Shown: positions 45,922 to 54,307 of the stretch, one piece after another
Numbering within the stretch: position 1 is the first letter of the stretch
How the letters are laid out: each line of letters starts with the position of its first letter
Origin: Streptomyces sp. JHA26
GTDB taxonomy: Bacteria; Actinomycetota; Actinomycetes; Streptomycetales; Streptomycetaceae
Length of the DNA stretch: 64,000 nt
Direction: 5' to 3'
NCBI RefSeq assembly: GCF_002005565.1
Contig: NZ_BDJC01000012.1
Coordinates: 85,722 to 149,721 of the forward strand
The notes under the pieces: generated by a model
Databases searched by the model: none
The model's input: the letters and a program-made list of their open reading frames with translations, nothing else
Told to the model about the DNA's origin: nothing
Translations under genes and position numbers: made by a program

Positions 45922-46494
45922 ATGACGACAGGCGCTCAGACCCCCAGGCCCTCCGCCCGGCCCCGGCGCTCCCGGCTGCGCACCTCCCTGCCGTTGGGGC
46001 TCGCCGCGTGGCTCGTGCTGGAGATCTGGCTGCTGACCGTGGTCGCGGGCGCGTCGAGCGGGTGGGTGGTCCTCCTGATCCTGGTCGCGGGCCTGCTGGC
46101 CGGCTCCGTGGTCATCAAGCGGGCCGGCCGCCGGGCCTTCCGCGACCTCACCGAGAGGCTGCGACAGCAGCAGCCCGGCGCGGTGCCCGCGCCCCGCGCG
46201 AACAGCGAGGGCAACGGCCTGACGATGCTGGGCGGCCTGCTCCTGATGATCCCCGGTGTGATCTCGGACGCGCTGGGCCTGCTCCTCCTGCTGCCCCCGG
46301 TCCAGAAGGCCGTGAGCCGGTACACGCAGCGGACCGTCGAGCGCAAGCTCCGCGAGGCCGGCCCGGGCCTCCTGGGCGACGCCTTCCGGCAGGCCCGTAT
46401 GCACCACCCGGACGGCAGGGTCGTCCAGGGCGAGGTGATCCGGGACGAACCGGGCGATGCCCCGCAGGACCCCCGTCCGCCGCTGACGCGCTGA
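45922..46494 (+). CDS. fxsA: FxsA-family membrane protein
   Basis: A 190-residue membrane protein of the FxsA family. Two N-terminal hydrophobic helices (LGLAAWLVLEIWLLTVVAGA and VVLLILVAGLLAGSVVIKRA) and a third pair around GLTMLGGLLLMIPGVISDAL define the family. In E. coli FxsA suppresses phage T7 exclusion by F plasmids; its role in Streptomyces is unknown. The ATG at 45922 lies 46 nt behind ppm1, so the two are likely co-transcribed and end at the long palindrome that follows. Confidence 0.9.
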   Translation: MTTGAQTPRPSARPRRSRLRTSLPLGLAAWLVLEIWLLTVVAGASSGWVVLLILVAGLLAGSVVIKRAGRRAFRDLTERLRQQQPGAVPAPRANSEGNGLTMLGGLLLMIPGVISDALGLLLLLPPVQKAVSRYTQRTVERKLREAGPGLLGDAFRQARMHHPDGRVVQGEVIRDEPGDAPQDPRPPLTR

Positions 46495-46570
46495 CCCGGA
46501 CCGGGCCCTCCGCTCTTCGGGCCCGGGAGGCCGAGGGGCGCGCGGCCGAGGGTCGTACGGCGCACGACAA

Positions 46571-46612
46571 AACGCGGGCGCCGTACGTGAATTCACGTAC
46601 GGCGCCCGCGTT
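46571..46612. terminator. 42-bp perfect palindrome, bidirectional terminator
   Basis: Bases 46571-46591 and 46592-46612 are exact reverse complements, centred on GTGAATTCAC, with outer arms AACGCGGGCGCC and GGCGCCCGCGTT. It lies between the convergent fxsA and rbpA genes. In RNA it folds to a stem of about 19 bp, and the flanking AA/TT give short tails on both strands. Confidence 0.9.
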
Positions 46613-46643
46613 CGCCGAAGGTCCGGCTCAGCCCCCGTGGGGA

Positions 46644-47018
46644 CTACGCACTCTTGCGGCTGTCCCGCGGATGAACCGCGATGTTCATCGCGCCGGAGCG
46701 CAGAACGGCCAGTCGCTCCTCGAGGACCTCTTCGAGTTCCTCGCGGGTGCGCCGCTCCATCAGCATGTCCCAGTGCGTACGCGCGGGCTTGGCCTTCTTC
46801 TCCTCAGGGCCGTCACCGTCCACCAGGAGTGCCTGGGCCCCGCAGACCTTGCACTCCCACTCCGGCGGGATCTCCGCCTCGACCGAGAAGGGCATCTCGA
46901 ACCGGTGCCCCTTCTCGCATGCGTACTCCACGGCCTGGCGCGGGGCCAGGTCGATGCCGCGGTCCGTCTCGTAGCTGGTCACCACGAGGCGCGTGCCGCG
47001 AAGAGCTCGCTCACTCAT
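46644..47018 (-). CDS. rbpA: RNA polymerase-binding protein RbpA
   Basis: A 124-residue actinobacterial transcription factor that binds RNA polymerase and the housekeeping sigma factor and stabilises the open complex. It has the conserved N-terminus (SERALRGTRLVVTSYETDRG), a zinc-type core with Cys34, His38, Cys56 and Cys59 (ACEKGH and CKVCG), and the C-terminal sigma-binding helix (THWDMLMERRTREELEEVL). A perfect sigma-R promoter lies about 62-87 bp upstream, as known for S. coelicolor rbpA, linking it to disulfide stress. Convergent with fxsA. Confidence 0.97.
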   Translation of the reverse strand: MSERALRGTRLVVTSYETDRGIDLAPRQAVEYACEKGHRFEMPFSVEAEIPPEWECKVCGAQALLVDGDGPEEKKAKPARTHWDMLMERRTREELEEVLEERLAVLRSGAMNIAVHPRDSRKSA

Positions 47019-47079
47019 GAATCGTGCCTCCCGGGCTTGTCGCCCACAGGACAGGTGTCGCTGTCGTCGTCATCCGGTC

Positions 47080-47105
47080 AACGTCCGGGCGGCGGTAAAG
47101 ATTCC
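47080..47105 (-). promoter_or_regulatory. Sigma-R promoter of rbpA
   Basis: On the minus strand GGAAT (47105-47101) is followed by exactly 18 nt and GTT (47082-47080), the sigma-R consensus GGAAT-N18-GTT. It lies 62 bp upstream of the rbpA start and would raise rbpA in response to thiol oxidation. Confidence 0.9.
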
Positions 47106-47297
47106 CGTCCGGAGTCCCCGTTCCGGGCCATGCGTCGCCGTCGCAGCCGCAGCCTTGTCAACCAGTGCAGTACCCGCCGACGTCCGGTTTGTCACCTCTG
47201 TCACCAGATGCGACATAGCGTTTCGGCACCTTTGACGCGCAGTAACGGTACGCCTGGCAGGCCAAACGCGTACACTACAGCCCTTTCGTCTCGAGCG

Positions 47298-48644
47298 CTA
47301 AATCCTTTCGGGCAGCGGGTTGCCCGCGTCGCCGATCGCACGCCGTACCGGTACCCGCGCGAGCAGGACGAAACCGATGACGAAGAAGGCCACCAGCGAG
47401 ACGATCGCGTCCCGGTAGCTCCCGGTGAGCTGGTAGGTGAGCCCGAACAGCAGCGGGCCGAGCCAGCTCATGCCGCGGTCGCTCATCTCGTACGCGGAGA
47501 AGTACTCGGCCTCCTTGCCGGGCGGGACCAGGTGCGAGAAGAGCGAGCGGGACAGCGCCTGGCTGCCGCCGAGGACGAGGCCGATCCCGGCGGCCAGGAC
47601 GAAGAACCACGCCGGCGCCCCGGCCGGCAGGAAGTACCCGGCCGCGAGCGTGACCGTCCAGGCGACCAGCGACCCGAGGATCGTGCGCTTGGCGCCGTAC
47701 GTCCGGGCCAGCCGGCCCAGCGCCAGCGCGCCCGCCACCGCCAGCACCTGGACCAGCAGCACGGCCACGATGAGCGTGGACTGTCCGAGGCCCAGTTCCT
47801 CGGAGCCGTAGACCGACGCCTGGGAGATCACCGTCTGGATGCCGTCGTTGTAGACGAGGTAGGCCAGCAGGAAGGCGAGGGTCAGCGGGCGGCGGCGCAT
47901 GTCGCGGACGGTCGCCGCGAGCTGCCGGAAGCCGGGGAGGGCCGCCTCCCGGGCGGGGGTGCGGCGGTCGCGCAGCCGCCGCAGCGGTATGAGCGCGAAG
48001 GCGCCCCACCACAGTCCGGCCGAGGCGAGGCAGACGCGGACCGCCGCGCTCTCGCTCAGGCCGAAGGAGTCGTGGGCGGTGTAGAGGACCAGGTCCGCCA
48101 CCAGGACCAGCGAACCGGCCGCGTAGCCGAAGGCCCAGCCGCGCGAGGAGACCGCGTCGCGCTCCTCGGGCGGCGCGATCTGCGGCAGGTAGGAGTTGTA
48201 GAGCATCATCGCCACCGACTGCGCGGCGTTGGCGACGACCAGGAGCAGGCCGCCCAGCAGGTAGCGGTCGCCGTCGAGGAAGAACATGCCGGCCGTCGCC
48301 GTCGCCCCGGTGTACGCGGCGGCCGCGAGCAGCGGCTTCTTGCGGCCCGTGCGGTCGGCGGCGGCGCCCACCAGGGGCATCACCAGGACCGCCACGATCA
48401 CCGACAGGGACACCGAGTACGCGAAGAAGGACCCCGAGCGCACCGGGACGCCCAGGGGGTGCACGTAGCCGTCCGCGTCCGCCGCCGACTCGGCGACCGA
48501 CGTCAGGTACGGCCCCAGGAACACGGTGAGCACGCTCGTCGAGTAGACCGAGCACGCCCAGTCGTAGAAGTACCAGCCGCGCTGCTCGCGCCGCCGGTCG
48601 GCGGCCCCGTCGGCCGCGTCCGTCCGCACGGTGTCGGTGCCCAC
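47298..48644 (-). CDS. UMF1 (Atg22-like) MFS transporter
   Basis: A 448-residue membrane protein with about 12 spans of the UMF1/Atg22-like MFS branch. The family opening WYFYDWACSVYSTSVLTVFL is clear, followed by the MFS loop VGAAADRTGRKKPLL and NSYLPQIAPPEERDAVSSRG. Eukaryotic Atg22 exports vacuolar amino acids, but bacterial substrates are unknown. The GTG at 48644 is used; the upstream GCGAGGG is a modest ribosome binding site. A 64-nt gap separates it from the upstream GDPD gene on the same strand, so it may be in that operon. Confidence 0.9.
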   Translation of the reverse strand: MGTDTVRTDAADGAADRRREQRGWYFYDWACSVYSTSVLTVFLGPYLTSVAESAADADGYVHPLGVPVRSGSFFAYSVSLSVIVAVLVMPLVGAAADRTGRKKPLLAAAAYTGATATAGMFFLDGDRYLLGGLLLVVANAAQSVAMMLYNSYLPQIAPPEERDAVSSRGWAFGYAAGSLVLVADLVLYTAHDSFGLSESAAVRVCLASAGLWWGAFALIPLRRLRDRRTPAREAALPGFRQLAATVRDMRRRPLTLAFLLAYLVYNDGIQTVISQASVYGSEELGLGQSTLIVAVLLVQVLAVAGALALGRLARTYGAKRTILGSLVAWTVTLAAGYFLPAGAPAWFFVLAAGIGLVLGGSQALSRSLFSHLVPPGKEAEYFSAYEMSDRGMSWLGPLLFGLTYQLTGSYRDAIVSLVAFFVIGFVLLARVPVRRAIGDAGNPLPERI

Positions 48645-48708
48645 CCGTGCCCTCGCTTCCCCGTGAACGCGCGCCGCCGCCGGTGCCCCGGCCGCGGGTC
48701 CCGGAGGC

Positions 48709-49476
48709 TCAGACCCAGACGCCGCGGTCCTCCATGACCTTGCGCAGTGTGTCGATGTGATCGGTCATGATGCCATCCACCCCCAGGTCCAGGAGCCGGT
48801 GCATGCCGACCGGATCGTTCACCGTCCACACGTGCACCTGGAGCCCGCGCGCGTGGGCGGCGCGCACGAACCGGTGGTCCACCACCCGGATGCCCGACTG
48901 GGCCTGGGGCACCTGCGCGGCCACCGCCGAGCGGCGCAGCGCGGCCGGGACGCCCCAGGAGCGCAGCCGCAGGTTGAGGACGCCCCGGGTGCCGTACGAG
49001 GTCGCCAGGCGAGGGCCGGCCAGCCGCTGCGCGCGCACCACCCGGGTCTCGGAGAACGAGCCGACGCAGATCCGGTCCCAGGCGTTCGTCCGCCCGACCA
49101 GCTCCAGGAGGGGCCGCAGCGCCGGCTCCGCCTTCACGTCGACGTTCCAGCGCACCTCGGGGAAGGCCTCCAGCAGCTCCTCGAAGAGGGGCACCGGCTC
49201 CTCACCCGCCACGCGCGCGCGGCGGACCTCCTCCCAGCGCAGGTCGGCGATCCGGCCGGCCCCGTCCGTCACCCGGTCCAGGGTCGCGTCGTGGAAGGCG
49301 ACGAGCCTGCCGTCCCGCGTGGCGTGGACGTCCGTCTCGATGTACCGGTAGCCCGCCTCGGCGGCGCGCCGGAACTGGCGCAGCGTGTTCTCCAGGCCGT
49401 CCGCGGCACCGCCGCGGTGGGCGAAGGCGATCGGGCCGGGATGGTCGAGGTAGGGGTGGCGTATCGGGGTGGTCAC
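48709..49476 (-). CDS. Glycerophosphodiester phosphodiesterase
   Basis: A 255-residue GDPD enzyme that cleaves glycerophosphodiesters to glycerol-3-phosphate and an alcohol. The catalytic pieces are FAHRGGAADGLENTL (first His and Glu), the metal ligands in YIETDVHATRDG, and the second His in LVAFHDATLDRVTDG. WNVDVK supplies another acidic ligand. No signal peptide is visible, so it acts in the cytoplasm. The GTG at 49476 overlaps the stop of the YczE gene (GTGA), so the two are coupled. Confidence 0.93.
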   Translation of the reverse strand: MTTPIRHPYLDHPGPIAFAHRGGAADGLENTLRQFRRAAEAGYRYIETDVHATRDGRLVAFHDATLDRVTDGAGRIADLRWEEVRRARVAGEEPVPLFEELLEAFPEVRWNVDVKAEPALRPLLELVGRTNAWDRICVGSFSETRVVRAQRLAGPRLATSYGTRGVLNLRLRSWGVPAALRRSAVAAQVPQAQSGIRVVDHRFVRAAHARGLQVHVWTVNDPVGMHRLLDLGVDGIMTDHIDTLRKVMEDRGVWV

Positions 49477-50135
49477 CGCCGCAGTATCGCGCGCCGGGGC
49501 CGACCCGAGGCAACCACCGTGCTGCCCTCCGGTGCCGCGGGCACGGCGAACACGCGCAGGAAGACCTGGGCGAGCGGGCCGATGGACACCGCGTACAGCA
49601 GGGTGCCGACGCCGACGGTGCCGCCGAGGACGAAGCCCGTCGCCACGACGGTGATCTCAAGTACCGTGCGCACCAGTCGCACCGACAGGCCCGTGCGCCG
49701 GTTCAGGCCCGTCATCAGGCCGTCGCGCGGGCCCGGCCCGAACCGGGCGGCGATGTACAGCCCGGTCGCCGCGCCGTTCAGGACGATCCCCGCCGCCGTC
49801 ATCGCGATCCGCGGCGTCCAGCCGTGGGCGTCGGGCACCACGGTCAGCGTGGCGTCCATCGCGGCGCCGATCACCAGCACGTTGGAGACCGTGCCCAGGC
49901 CCGGCCGCTGACGCAGCGGGATCCACAGCAGCAGCACCGCCGCGCCCACGGCGGTCAGCACCACACCCATGGACAGGCCCGTGCGCTCGGCGAGGCCCTG
50001 GTGCAGCACGTTCCACGGCTCGAGTCCGAGCCCCGACCTGACCAGCAGCGCCGAACTCGCGCCGTACAGCACGAGACCGCCGTAGAGCTGTGTCAGCCGC
50101 CGCGGCAGATGACCGTGTCCGGATCGCCTGGACAA
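49473..50135 (-). CDS. YczE-family integral membrane protein
   Basis: A 220-residue membrane protein with five to six spans of the YczE group, with the strings GLVLYGASSALLVRSGLGLE, PWNVLHQGLAERTGLSMG and RFGPGPRDGLMTGLNRRTGL. The start is a TTG at 50135, supported by AGGGGGG six nt upstream. It is divergent from a MocR regulator; a published survey described MocR (YczR) genes linked to divergent yczE genes, and this pair fits it. Its stop overlaps the GDPD start. The transport role is unknown. Confidence 0.85.
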   Translation of the reverse strand: MSRRSGHGHLPRRLTQLYGGLVLYGASSALLVRSGLGLEPWNVLHQGLAERTGLSMGVVLTAVGAAVLLLWIPLRQRPGLGTVSNVLVIGAAMDATLTVVPDAHGWTPRIAMTAAGIVLNGAATGLYIAARFGPGPRDGLMTGLNRRTGLSVRLVRTVLEITVVATGFVLGGTVGVGTLLYAVSIGPLAQVFLRVFAVPAAPEGSTVVASGRPRRAILRR

Positions 50136-50159
50136 GATGTGCCCCCCTGTGTGGTGGTA

Positions 50160-50231
50160 GTGGACTGCTTCATGACACCCTGTGGCGTGAGAAGCAGAGC
50201 CAACCATGGCCAATTCGGGGAAGGTGGACTG
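50160..50231. promoter_or_regulatory. GTGGACTG direct repeats, candidate MocR operator
   Basis: GTGGACTG occurs at 50160-50167 and again at 50224-50231, 64 bp apart, in the divergent yczE/mocR spacer. An inverted TGCTTC/GAAGCA pair lies between them. MocR-type regulators commonly bind direct repeats in such divergent spacers. Confidence 0.45.
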
Positions 50232-50237
50232 ATTTCC

Positions 50238-51737
50238 ATGGCGCAGTGGACCTCGGCCGTGGGGGCGGCTCAGCTCGCCCGGCTGCTCGGCTCCCAGCAG
50301 GACCGCCCGGCCGGCCCCGGCACCCGCCGCCCGCCCGCCTACCGCGCGCTCGCCGACGGCATCCGGCTGCTGGTCCTCGAAGGGCGGGTACCGGTCGCCG
50401 CCCGGTTGCCCGCCGAACGCGAGCTGGCCCTCGCCCTGACCGTCAGCCGCACCACCGTCGCCGCCGCCTACGAGGCCCTGCGCGCCGAGGGCTTCCTGGA
50501 GTCCCGCCGCGGCGCCGGCAGCTGGACCGCCGTACCGGCCGGGAACCCCCTGCCCGCGCGCGGCCTGGAGCCCCTGCCGCCCGAGGCCCTCGGCTCGATG
50601 ATCGACCTCGGCTGCGCGGCGCTGCCCGCGCCCGAGCCCTGGCTCACCCGCGCGGTACAGGGCGCCCTGGAGGAGCTGCCGCCCTACGCGCACACCCACG
50701 GCGACTACCCGGCCGGGCTGCCCGCGCTGCGGTCGATGATCGCCGAGCGCTACACCGCGCGCGGCATCCCGACCATGCCCGAGCAGATCATGGTGACCAC
50801 GGGGGCCATGGGCGCGATCGACGCGATCTGCCACCTCTTCGGAGGGCGCGGGGAACGCATCGCCGTCGAGTCGCCGTCGTACGCCAACATCCTCCAGCTG
50901 ATGCGCGAGGCGGGGGCGCGGCTGGTCCCCGTCGCGATGGCCGAGGGCCTCACCGGCTGGGACGTGGACCGCTGGCGGCAGGTGCTGCGCGAGGCCGCAC
51001 CCCGCATCGCCTACGTCGTCGCCGACTTCCACAACCCCACCGGCGCGCTCGCCGACGACGACCAGCGGCGGCGGCTGGTGGACGCGGCCCGGTCGGCCGG
51101 CACCGTCCTGGTCGCCGACGAGACGATGAGCGAACTGTGGCTCGAGGACGACGTCGAGATGCCCCGCCCGGTCTGCGCCTTCGACCCGGCCGGCTCCACG
51201 GTCGTCACCGTGGGCTCCGCCAGCAAGGCCTTCTGGGCCGGCATGCGCATCGGCTGGGTCCGCGCCGCCCCCGACGTGATCCGCAGCCTGGTCGCCGCGC
51301 GCGCCTACGCCGACCTGGGCACGCCGGTGCTGGAGCAGCTCGCGGTGAACTGGCTGTTCAGCACGGGCGGCTGGGAGCAGGCGGTGCGGATGCGCCGCGA
51401 GCAGGCCCGGCAGAACCGTGACGAGCTGGTGGCGGCGGTGCGGCGCGAGCTGCCGGACTGGGAGTTCGAGGTGCCGCGCGGCGGCCTCACCCTCTGGGTC
51501 CGCTCCGGCGGTCTGTCGGGCTCGCGGCTCGCCGAGGCGGGGGAACGCGTGGGCGTGCGGGTCCCGTCCGGACCGAGGTTCGGGGTCGACGGGGCCTTCG
51601 AGGGGTACGTCCGGCTGCCGTTCACCGTCGGCGGGGCGGTGGCGGAGGAGGCGGCCGTACGGCTGGCCGCGGCGGCCCGGCTGGTGGAGAACGGCGGTGC
51701 CGGAGGGAGCGAGTCGCCCCGGACCTTCGTGGCCTAG
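50238..51737 (+). CDS. MocR-type regulator (GntR plus PLP aminotransferase fold)
   Basis: A 499-residue MocR protein. The N-terminal winged helix (about residues 30-95, LPAERELALALTVSRTTVAA) is joined to a type I aminotransferase-like domain. The PLP domain has DFHNPTG, the Asp of VADETMSELW and the lysine of VGSASKAFWAGMRIGW, the Schiff-base position, so PLP is probably bound. It likely controls the divergent yczE-GDPD operon and itself in response to a PLP-linked ligand. The ATG at 50238 has a weak GGTGGA upstream. Confidence 0.92.
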   Translation: MAQWTSAVGAAQLARLLGSQQDRPAGPGTRRPPAYRALADGIRLLVLEGRVPVAARLPAERELALALTVSRTTVAAAYEALRAEGFLESRRGAGSWTAVPAGNPLPARGLEPLPPEALGSMIDLGCAALPAPEPWLTRAVQGALEELPPYAHTHGDYPAGLPALRSMIAERYTARGIPTMPEQIMVTTGAMGAIDAICHLFGGRGERIAVESPSYANILQLMREAGARLVPVAMAEGLTGWDVDRWRQVLREAAPRIAYVVADFHNPTGALADDDQRRRLVDAARSAGTVLVADETMSELWLEDDVEMPRPVCAFDPAGSTVVTVGSASKAFWAGMRIGWVRAAPDVIRSLVAARAYADLGTPVLEQLAVNWLFSTGGWEQAVRMRREQARQNRDELVAAVRRELPDWEFEVPRGGLTLWVRSGGLSGSRLAEAGERVGVRVPSGPRFGVDGAFEGYVRLPFTVGGAVAEEAAVRLAAAARLVENGGAGGSESPRTFVA

Positions 51738-51739
51738 GA

Positions 51740-51791
51740 CCTGTCGCGGAAGCGGCCGCCCTTCGGGCGACGAGGCCGCTTTCGCAACAGG
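51740..51791. terminator. Long hairpin between convergent mocR and sffA
   Basis: The arms CCTGT-CGCGGAAGCGGCC (from 51740) and GGCCGCTTTCGC-AACAGG (to 51791) pair with two small mismatches, and the loop holds a GCCCTTCGGGC hairpin. It begins 2 nt after the mocR stop. Confidence 0.8.
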
Positions 51792-51888
51792 CCCTGGCCG
51801 CATCGGCCCGGGCGTTTCCGCCGCACCGGCCGTGAGCGTCGTCGGCACCCGGCCGGGTGGGGCGGCTCTTCGCGGCCGGGCCCACGGG

Positions 51889-53751
51889 TCAGGTCGTCTC
51901 CGCCGCGACGGCCTCGGCGGGAACGGTCTCCGTGGCCAGGGCCTCGGCGGGAACCGGACCCGCGGCGACCGGTCCCGCCGGTGCCGCTCCGGTGGACGCC
52001 TCGGCGACGGCCCTCTCCGGTGCGGGGGCGGCGGTGACCGGCTCGGGCTCGGCGGGGGTGCTCCCGGTCTCCCCGGGGGCCGCCTGCGCCGCCTTCGCCT
52101 CGGCGGGGGCGGGCTCGGTCCCGATCCGCGCCGTCCCCTCGGCGGTGACGGTCCGCGTCTCGGCCGGGGCGCCCTTCGTCTTGATCAGGATCGTGTGCGG
52201 CCTCGCCTTCGCGGGCACGGCCGCCTGCTCACCGTCGGCGGGCGTCGTGCGCGGCGGCAGCAGGTCGAGGACCGCCTGCCGGTGCGCTTCGCTCGTGGCG
52301 TCGTCGTAGGGGTCCGGCGTGGCCGGCACCTGGAGCCGGTGCACCGCACCCGTGCCGAGGCGGGCGTAGCCGCGGCCCGGCGGCACCTGGTCGACGGGCG
52401 TGGTGTGCGGGGCGGCGCCCAGCACGGTCGCCAGTTCGTCGGTCGTGGCCGGACCGAGCACCACCCGCGCGCGCGTGTGCTGTCGCACGGCCTCGCAGAG
52501 GCCGTCCAGCGCGTCCAGCTGGTCGGCGACGACCACCGTCACGTTCGCCGCCCGGCCGTGCCGCAGCGGGACCTGGAGCAGGGTCTGGGGGTCCCTGCGG
52601 CCGTCCGCGGCGGCGAGGTGCGTGAACGCGCCGGGGCGGTCCACGAGGATCCACAGGGGCCGCCGGGTGTCGTCGGACGGCGGCCGGCCCTCCTGCCGGG
52701 CCCGGTTGACGGCGATCAGCCGGCGCTCCGTCTCGTGGGCGGCCCATTCGAGGCTGGTCAGCGCCCCGGCGAGGCCGCACTCGACGGCCAGGACGCCGTC
52801 GCGCCCGGTCAGGCAGGCGTACTCGCCGGTGCCGCCGCCGTCCACGATGACCAGGTCGCCGTGGTGCAGGGCCTGCAGGGCGATCGAGCGCAGCAGGGTG
52901 GAGGTGCCGGCGCCGGGCTGCCCGAGGACCAGCAGGTGCGGCTCGGTGGAGCGGATGCCCGTGCGCCAGACGACCGGCGGCACGTCCCGCTGCTCCTCGC
53001 CGTGGGTGAGCGGAAGGGTGCGCTGCACCCGGGTGGGGTCGGTGAAGCCCAGGACCGTCTCGCCGGGTGCCGTGACGAAGCGCTGGGCGACGATGTCGGT
53101 GGGCAGCGGGGCGAGGGCGGTGACCGTGAGGTGGTTGGCCTCCTCGTCCCACGTGTAGTGGTACTCACGGCCCCGGCCGGCCTTGGCGGTGAGCAGGTGC
53201 TCGATCCGCGCCCGGGACCGCGCCTCCCCGTCGGTGAAGTACGCCGGGTAGCGGATCACCAGCTCGGTGACACGGCCGGCGTCGTCGAACTCGTGGGACA
53301 GGAACGCCTTCTCCCACGCGCCGCCGTGGGCGTAGAGCGGGTCGGGGTCCTCGGCGATCGAGAAGTACGGGACCAGCGCCTCGTAGAGCGACGTGAGCCG
53401 CTGGGCCTGGGCCTCGTCGGGGCCGTCCGGCTCCGGTGGCGTGCGGTCCCTGCCCTGCCACGCCGCCGCCGTCATCAGGGCGATGACGGCGAGCAGCGGG
53501 CCGTACGGCGCCAGTGCCACGACCAGGACCACGGAGGCCACCAGGAACAGCAGCGCGCCGCGCCGGTCCTTGGGGGTCTCGGTCCATCTGCGCCGGGCGG
53601 CCGAGGCCAGCCGGCGCAGACCGCGGGCGATCGTGATGAGCGGCTGGAGGACGTCCGTGGCGCTGTCGGCCGCCGTCCGGGCCAGCTCCCGGCTCCGGGC
53701 GAGCTGTGCGCCGCCGTTGCTCAGAATGCGGGGGAGGGGCCGCCGGGCCAC
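51889..53751 (-). CDS. sffA: SffA, FtsK/SpoIIIE-like septal protein
   Basis: A 620-residue membrane-anchored ATPase-like protein, identified with S. coelicolor SffA, which SmeA targets to sporulation septa. One or two membrane segments lie at about residues 65-95 (ALLFLVASVVLVVALAPYGP). A RecA-like domain follows. Its P-loop position reads GQPGAGTSTLLRS, without the Lys of a normal Walker A, and the Walker B-like strand is LWILVDRPGAF. The C-terminal 110 residues are Ala/Glu/Pro-rich and repetitive. The GTG at 53751 has AGGAGG 6 nt upstream. It lies 49 nt behind smeA, forming an operon. Confidence 0.88.
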   Translation of the reverse strand: MARRPLPRILSNGGAQLARSRELARTAADSATDVLQPLITIARGLRRLASAARRRWTETPKDRRGALLFLVASVVLVVALAPYGPLLAVIALMTAAAWQGRDRTPPEPDGPDEAQAQRLTSLYEALVPYFSIAEDPDPLYAHGGAWEKAFLSHEFDDAGRVTELVIRYPAYFTDGEARSRARIEHLLTAKAGRGREYHYTWDEEANHLTVTALAPLPTDIVAQRFVTAPGETVLGFTDPTRVQRTLPLTHGEEQRDVPPVVWRTGIRSTEPHLLVLGQPGAGTSTLLRSIALQALHHGDLVIVDGGGTGEYACLTGRDGVLAVECGLAGALTSLEWAAHETERRLIAVNRARQEGRPPSDDTRRPLWILVDRPGAFTHLAAADGRRDPQTLLQVPLRHGRAANVTVVVADQLDALDGLCEAVRQHTRARVVLGPATTDELATVLGAAPHTTPVDQVPPGRGYARLGTGAVHRLQVPATPDPYDDATSEAHRQAVLDLLPPRTTPADGEQAAVPAKARPHTILIKTKGAPAETRTVTAEGTARIGTEPAPAEAKAAQAAPGETGSTPAEPEPVTAAPAPERAVAEASTGAAPAGPVAAGPVPAEALATETVPAEAVAAETT

Positions 53752-53800
53752 TGCTGCCTCCTGGGAGTCCGTACGTGCGGTTCTCGGGCGGACTCGGCCG

Positions 53801-53995
53801 TCAGAACTTGATCCCGCCGAGGAGGCCCGCCAGGCTCTCGCCGCCCGCCCTGATGCTCGGGGCGATGGCCGTACTCGCGAGGTAGAAGCCGAACAGGACC
53901 GCGACCAGCGCGTGCAAGGCCTTGAGGCCGTCCTTGCGGCAGAAGATGAACAGGACGATGCCGAGCAGGACCACGCCTGAGATCGAGAGGATCAT
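53801..53995 (-). CDS. smeA: SmeA, small sporulation membrane protein
   Basis: A 64-residue membrane protein with two hydrophobic helices (SGVVLLGIVLFIFCR and ALVAVLFGFYLASTAIAP) joined by a short basic loop (KDGLKALH). It matches S. coelicolor SmeA in size, topology and position before sffA. SmeA localises the FtsK-like SffA to septa and affects spore septation and chromosome segregation. AGGAG lies 6 nt before the ATG at 53995. Developmental control through the AT-rich upstream region is expected. Confidence 0.92.
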   Translation of the reverse strand: MILSISGVVLLGIVLFIFCRKDGLKALHALVAVLFGFYLASTAIAPSIRAGGESLAGLLGGIKF

Positions 53996-54057
53996 GTGAG
54001 TTCTCCTGGTTCGCGGGGACAGTCACCATGAGTACTTCCAGGCTCACAGGATGTATC

Positions 54058-54105
54058 CATACGATAAAAGGTGCAAATGGAGGAATTTTTATTAAATTGC
54101 CCCAT
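54058..54105 (-). promoter_or_regulatory. AT-rich island upstream of smeA
   Basis: A stretch around 54058-54105, with runs such as ATAAAAGGTGCAAATGG and AATTTTTATTAAATTGCC, is about two-thirds A+T, far from the window average. It is 60-110 bp upstream of smeA and contains promoter-like boxes on the leftward strand (TTGCAC then TATCGT), but spacing is poor. It may bind a developmental regulator or Lsr2. Confidence 0.4.
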
Positions 54106-54307
54106 GTGGCGGAACGGTCCTCGGTCCGGCCGTGCACGGGTGCCGCACCCGGCCGGGTCCGTGACGATCTTCGCCCCGGACGCGTCCGCTCGTGCGCGGC
54201 GCGAGCCAGTACCCTGGCGATTCACTCGTACGGCCGCACCGCTCGCAGCCGTACGCACACGCAGTCCCCGACGTTCGTACGTTCGTGAGTGAGAGGTGGT
54301 CCGGCCG

